This document shows, one piece after another, positions 12,323 through 12,873 of a stretch of 12,873 nucleotides of DNA. The notes below the pieces were generated by a model that was not told where the DNA came from, made no database searches, and was given only the letters and a program-made list of their open reading frames with translations. A program made the position numbers and the translations under genes. Source of the DNA: CAYLZO01 sp964387775 (GTDB taxonomy: Bacteria > Chloroflexota > Anaerolineae > JAAYZQ01); the NCBI GenBank assembly GCA_964387775.1, contig CAYLZO010000154.1, forward strand, positions 1-12,873, in the 5' to 3' direction. Position 1 is the stretch's first letter; each line of letters begins with the position of its first letter.

Positions 12323-12394
12323 AAATAAACAACAAAGCCAGCCACCCAAGTCCTTTCCGCGGTCAGAATCCACGGGATCTGGGCTGACTGGCTT
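12323..12394 (-). terminator. Strong terminator-like hairpin upstream of the kor promoter
   Basis: On the minus strand the arms 12394-12375 and 12353-12335 pair over about 18 bp (AAGCCAGTCA...; one bulge, one mismatch, two wobble pairs) around a 21-nt loop, followed by a T-rich run TGTTGTTTATTT. It lies before the kor promoter, so it would end a transcript coming from the recA side or from the candidate promoter at 12469-12497. Confidence 0.55.
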
Positions 12395-12463
12395 CAATGA
12401 ATTCAACAGCTATCCACCTGCTGCCTGATTCTCACGAACGATTCGCCTCGTTGCGATGACTGG
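12323..12463 (-). ncRNA. Candidate short structured RNA
   Basis: A possible promoter on the minus strand (TTGCCC 12497-12492, 17-nt spacer, consensus TATAAT 12474-12469) would start RNA near 12462, and the strong hairpin ends it near 12323, giving roughly 140 nt. Inside, AACGA-N6-TCGTT and CAGGCAGC-N9-GCTGTTG can form additional stems. No protein-like frame is convincing here. I do not recognise an Rfam family; the -35 box is weak, so this is speculative. Confidence 0.25.
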
Positions 12464-12510
12464 AGGTCATTATACCACGCCCCGACGGCAGGGGCAAACC
12501 CGGAGGCGAC

Positions 12511-12537
12511 GGTTGCCTCTGTTCCGAGGCAACTCGG
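12511..12537. other. Overlapping hairpin-forming sequence in the recA-kor spacer
   Basis: GTTGCCTC (12512-12519) and GAGGCAAC (12526-12533) form a perfect 8-bp inverted repeat with a 6-nt loop. The overlapping segment CCGAG-GCAA-CTCGG (12524-12537) forms a competing 5-bp stem closed by a GNRA-type loop. Both lie upstream of the predicted recA start, so they are probably not in the recA mRNA. Function unknown. Confidence 0.4.
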
Positions 12538-12570
12538 CACGGAACATTGCTGAACCGCCACGTAACCGAT

Positions 12571-12599
12571 TTGACGTTCTAGAACAGATGTGCTAGAAT
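12571..12599 (+). promoter_or_regulatory. recA promoter
   Basis: TTGACG (12571-12576), a spacer of exactly 17 nt and TAGAAT (12594-12599) make a near-consensus housekeeping promoter pointing at recA, with a start near 12606 and a leader of about 95 nt. The LexA-like inverted repeat overlaps the spacer and the first half of the -10 box. Confidence 0.75.
12579..12596. promoter_or_regulatory. Putative LexA (SOS) box
   Basis: CTAGAAC-AGAT-GTGCTAG is an inverted repeat with 6 of 7 matching arm positions and the GAAC-N4-GTKC core of the Gram-positive-type SOS box (family form CGAAC-N4-GTTCG). It covers the spacer and part of the -10 box of the recA promoter, the expected position for repression. 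An overlapping perfect palindrome GTTCTAGAAC (12576-12585) is also present. lexA itself is not in the window. Confidence 0.6.
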
Positions 12600-12701
12600 A
12601 GAGCCCTATCGCGATGCGTTCAGCCGGGGCAGCCGCTGGCAACGTCAAACTGCCCAATGCAGCATTGAGCCTAATCCGCAAAAGGACAGGAGGAACCCAG
12701 G

Positions 12702-12873
12702 ATGAAAGAGGACGGAAGATTTCACGCGTTGGAAACCACGCTTAACAGCATTCAGAAGCGGTATGGAGAGGGGGCCATCATGCGGCTGGGACAGGCGGGG
12801 CATTTGCACGTGGAGACGATCCCCACCGGCTCGCTGGCCCTGGACCTGGCCCTGGGGGTGGGCGGCGTGCCCC
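12702..12873 (+). CDS. recA: RecA recombinase, N-terminal 57 residues (cut by window edge)
   Basis: RecA is the ATP-dependent strand-exchange protein that also triggers LexA self-cleavage. The visible part contains the conserved opening ALETTLNSIQKRYGEGAIMRLGQ (split at residues 9-31) and IPTGSLALDLALGVGGVP (40-57); the Walker A motif would lie just beyond the edge. The ATG at 12702 has AGGAGG at 12688-12693 with 8-nt spacing. It is the only plus-strand gene, is divergent from the kor-hdr operon, and carries its own promoter with an SOS-type operator. Confidence 0.96.
   Translation, partial: MKEDGRFHALETTLNSIQKRYGEGAIMRLGQAGHLHVETIPTGSLALDLALGVGGVP

Noticed and set aside
12403..12681. 92-codon minus-strand frame in the recA-kor spacer
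   Set aside because: No recognisable family, no ribosome site, odd composition, and it overlaps the recA promoter and SOS box. An RNA or regulatory region explains the interval better.

Overview
The window is GC-rich (roughly 64% by eye) and looks like an anaerobic bacterium. I think Chloroflexota (Anaerolineae-like) is most likely, from the GAF histidine kinase style, the mixture of Hdr, MvhD and 2-oxoacid:ferredoxin oxidoreductase genes, and the abundance of short heptamer repeats and a four-helix-bundle (23S IVS-type) gene. That assignment is inference. Almost everything lies on the minus strand; the only plus-strand gene is recA, cut by the right edge.

Right end (12206-12873): a divergent intergenic region separates recA (plus, with a TTGACG-N17-TAGAAT promoter overlapped by a LexA-like inverted repeat) from the large minus-strand operon (promoter TTGACA-N17-TATACT with a small palindrome in its spacer). 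Between them, on the minus strand, lies a possible independent short transcript ended by a strong terminator-like hairpin.

Main operon, in minus-strand order: korD-like 2x[4Fe-4S] ferredoxin (12205-11897), korA (11900-10584), a fused korB-korC (10472-8910), a very large HdrA/GltD fusion flavoprotein with many Fe-S motifs (8913-5434), a four-helix-bundle protein gene (5408-5010), an MvhD/FlpD-like [2Fe-2S] protein (5013-4582) and an HdrC-HdrB fusion (HdrD-like, 4585-3410). Stop/start overlaps (ATGA or GTGA) tie most of these together. The expected logic is that KorABCD oxidises a 2-oxoacid with CoA and delivers low-potential electrons, while the HdrA/GltD-MvhD-HdrCB set is a soluble flavin electron-bifurcating or -confurcating module able to link ferredoxin, NAD(P)H and a disulfide-type or unknown acceptor. 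The physiological substrate cannot be read from the sequence.

Left part (1-3410): a short orphan coding remnant, a 194-bp palindromic element with 19-bp perfect terminal inverted repeats, a decayed toxin-antitoxin pair (truncated DUF4258-like ORF plus intact YgiT-type zinc-finger protein), a GAF-GAF histidine kinase overlapping the zinc-finger gene, a stand-alone receiver protein, and the N-terminal part of a second HdrA.

The most unusual layer is a family of period-7 repeat tracts, with several different heptamer sequences, placed at gene ends, in gaps and in interdomain linkers throughout the operon. Most are arranged as two arms in inverted orientation, so each tract is a potential hairpin. 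One inverted pair flanks the four-helix-bundle gene, giving a roughly 490-bp unit that supplies the stop codon of the upstream gene and the start codon of the downstream one. Coding tracts whose heptamer can be stop-free on only one strand lie in that stop-free orientation. This heptamer-repeat / four-helix-bundle association is the best candidate here for an undescribed mobile or repeat-generating system.
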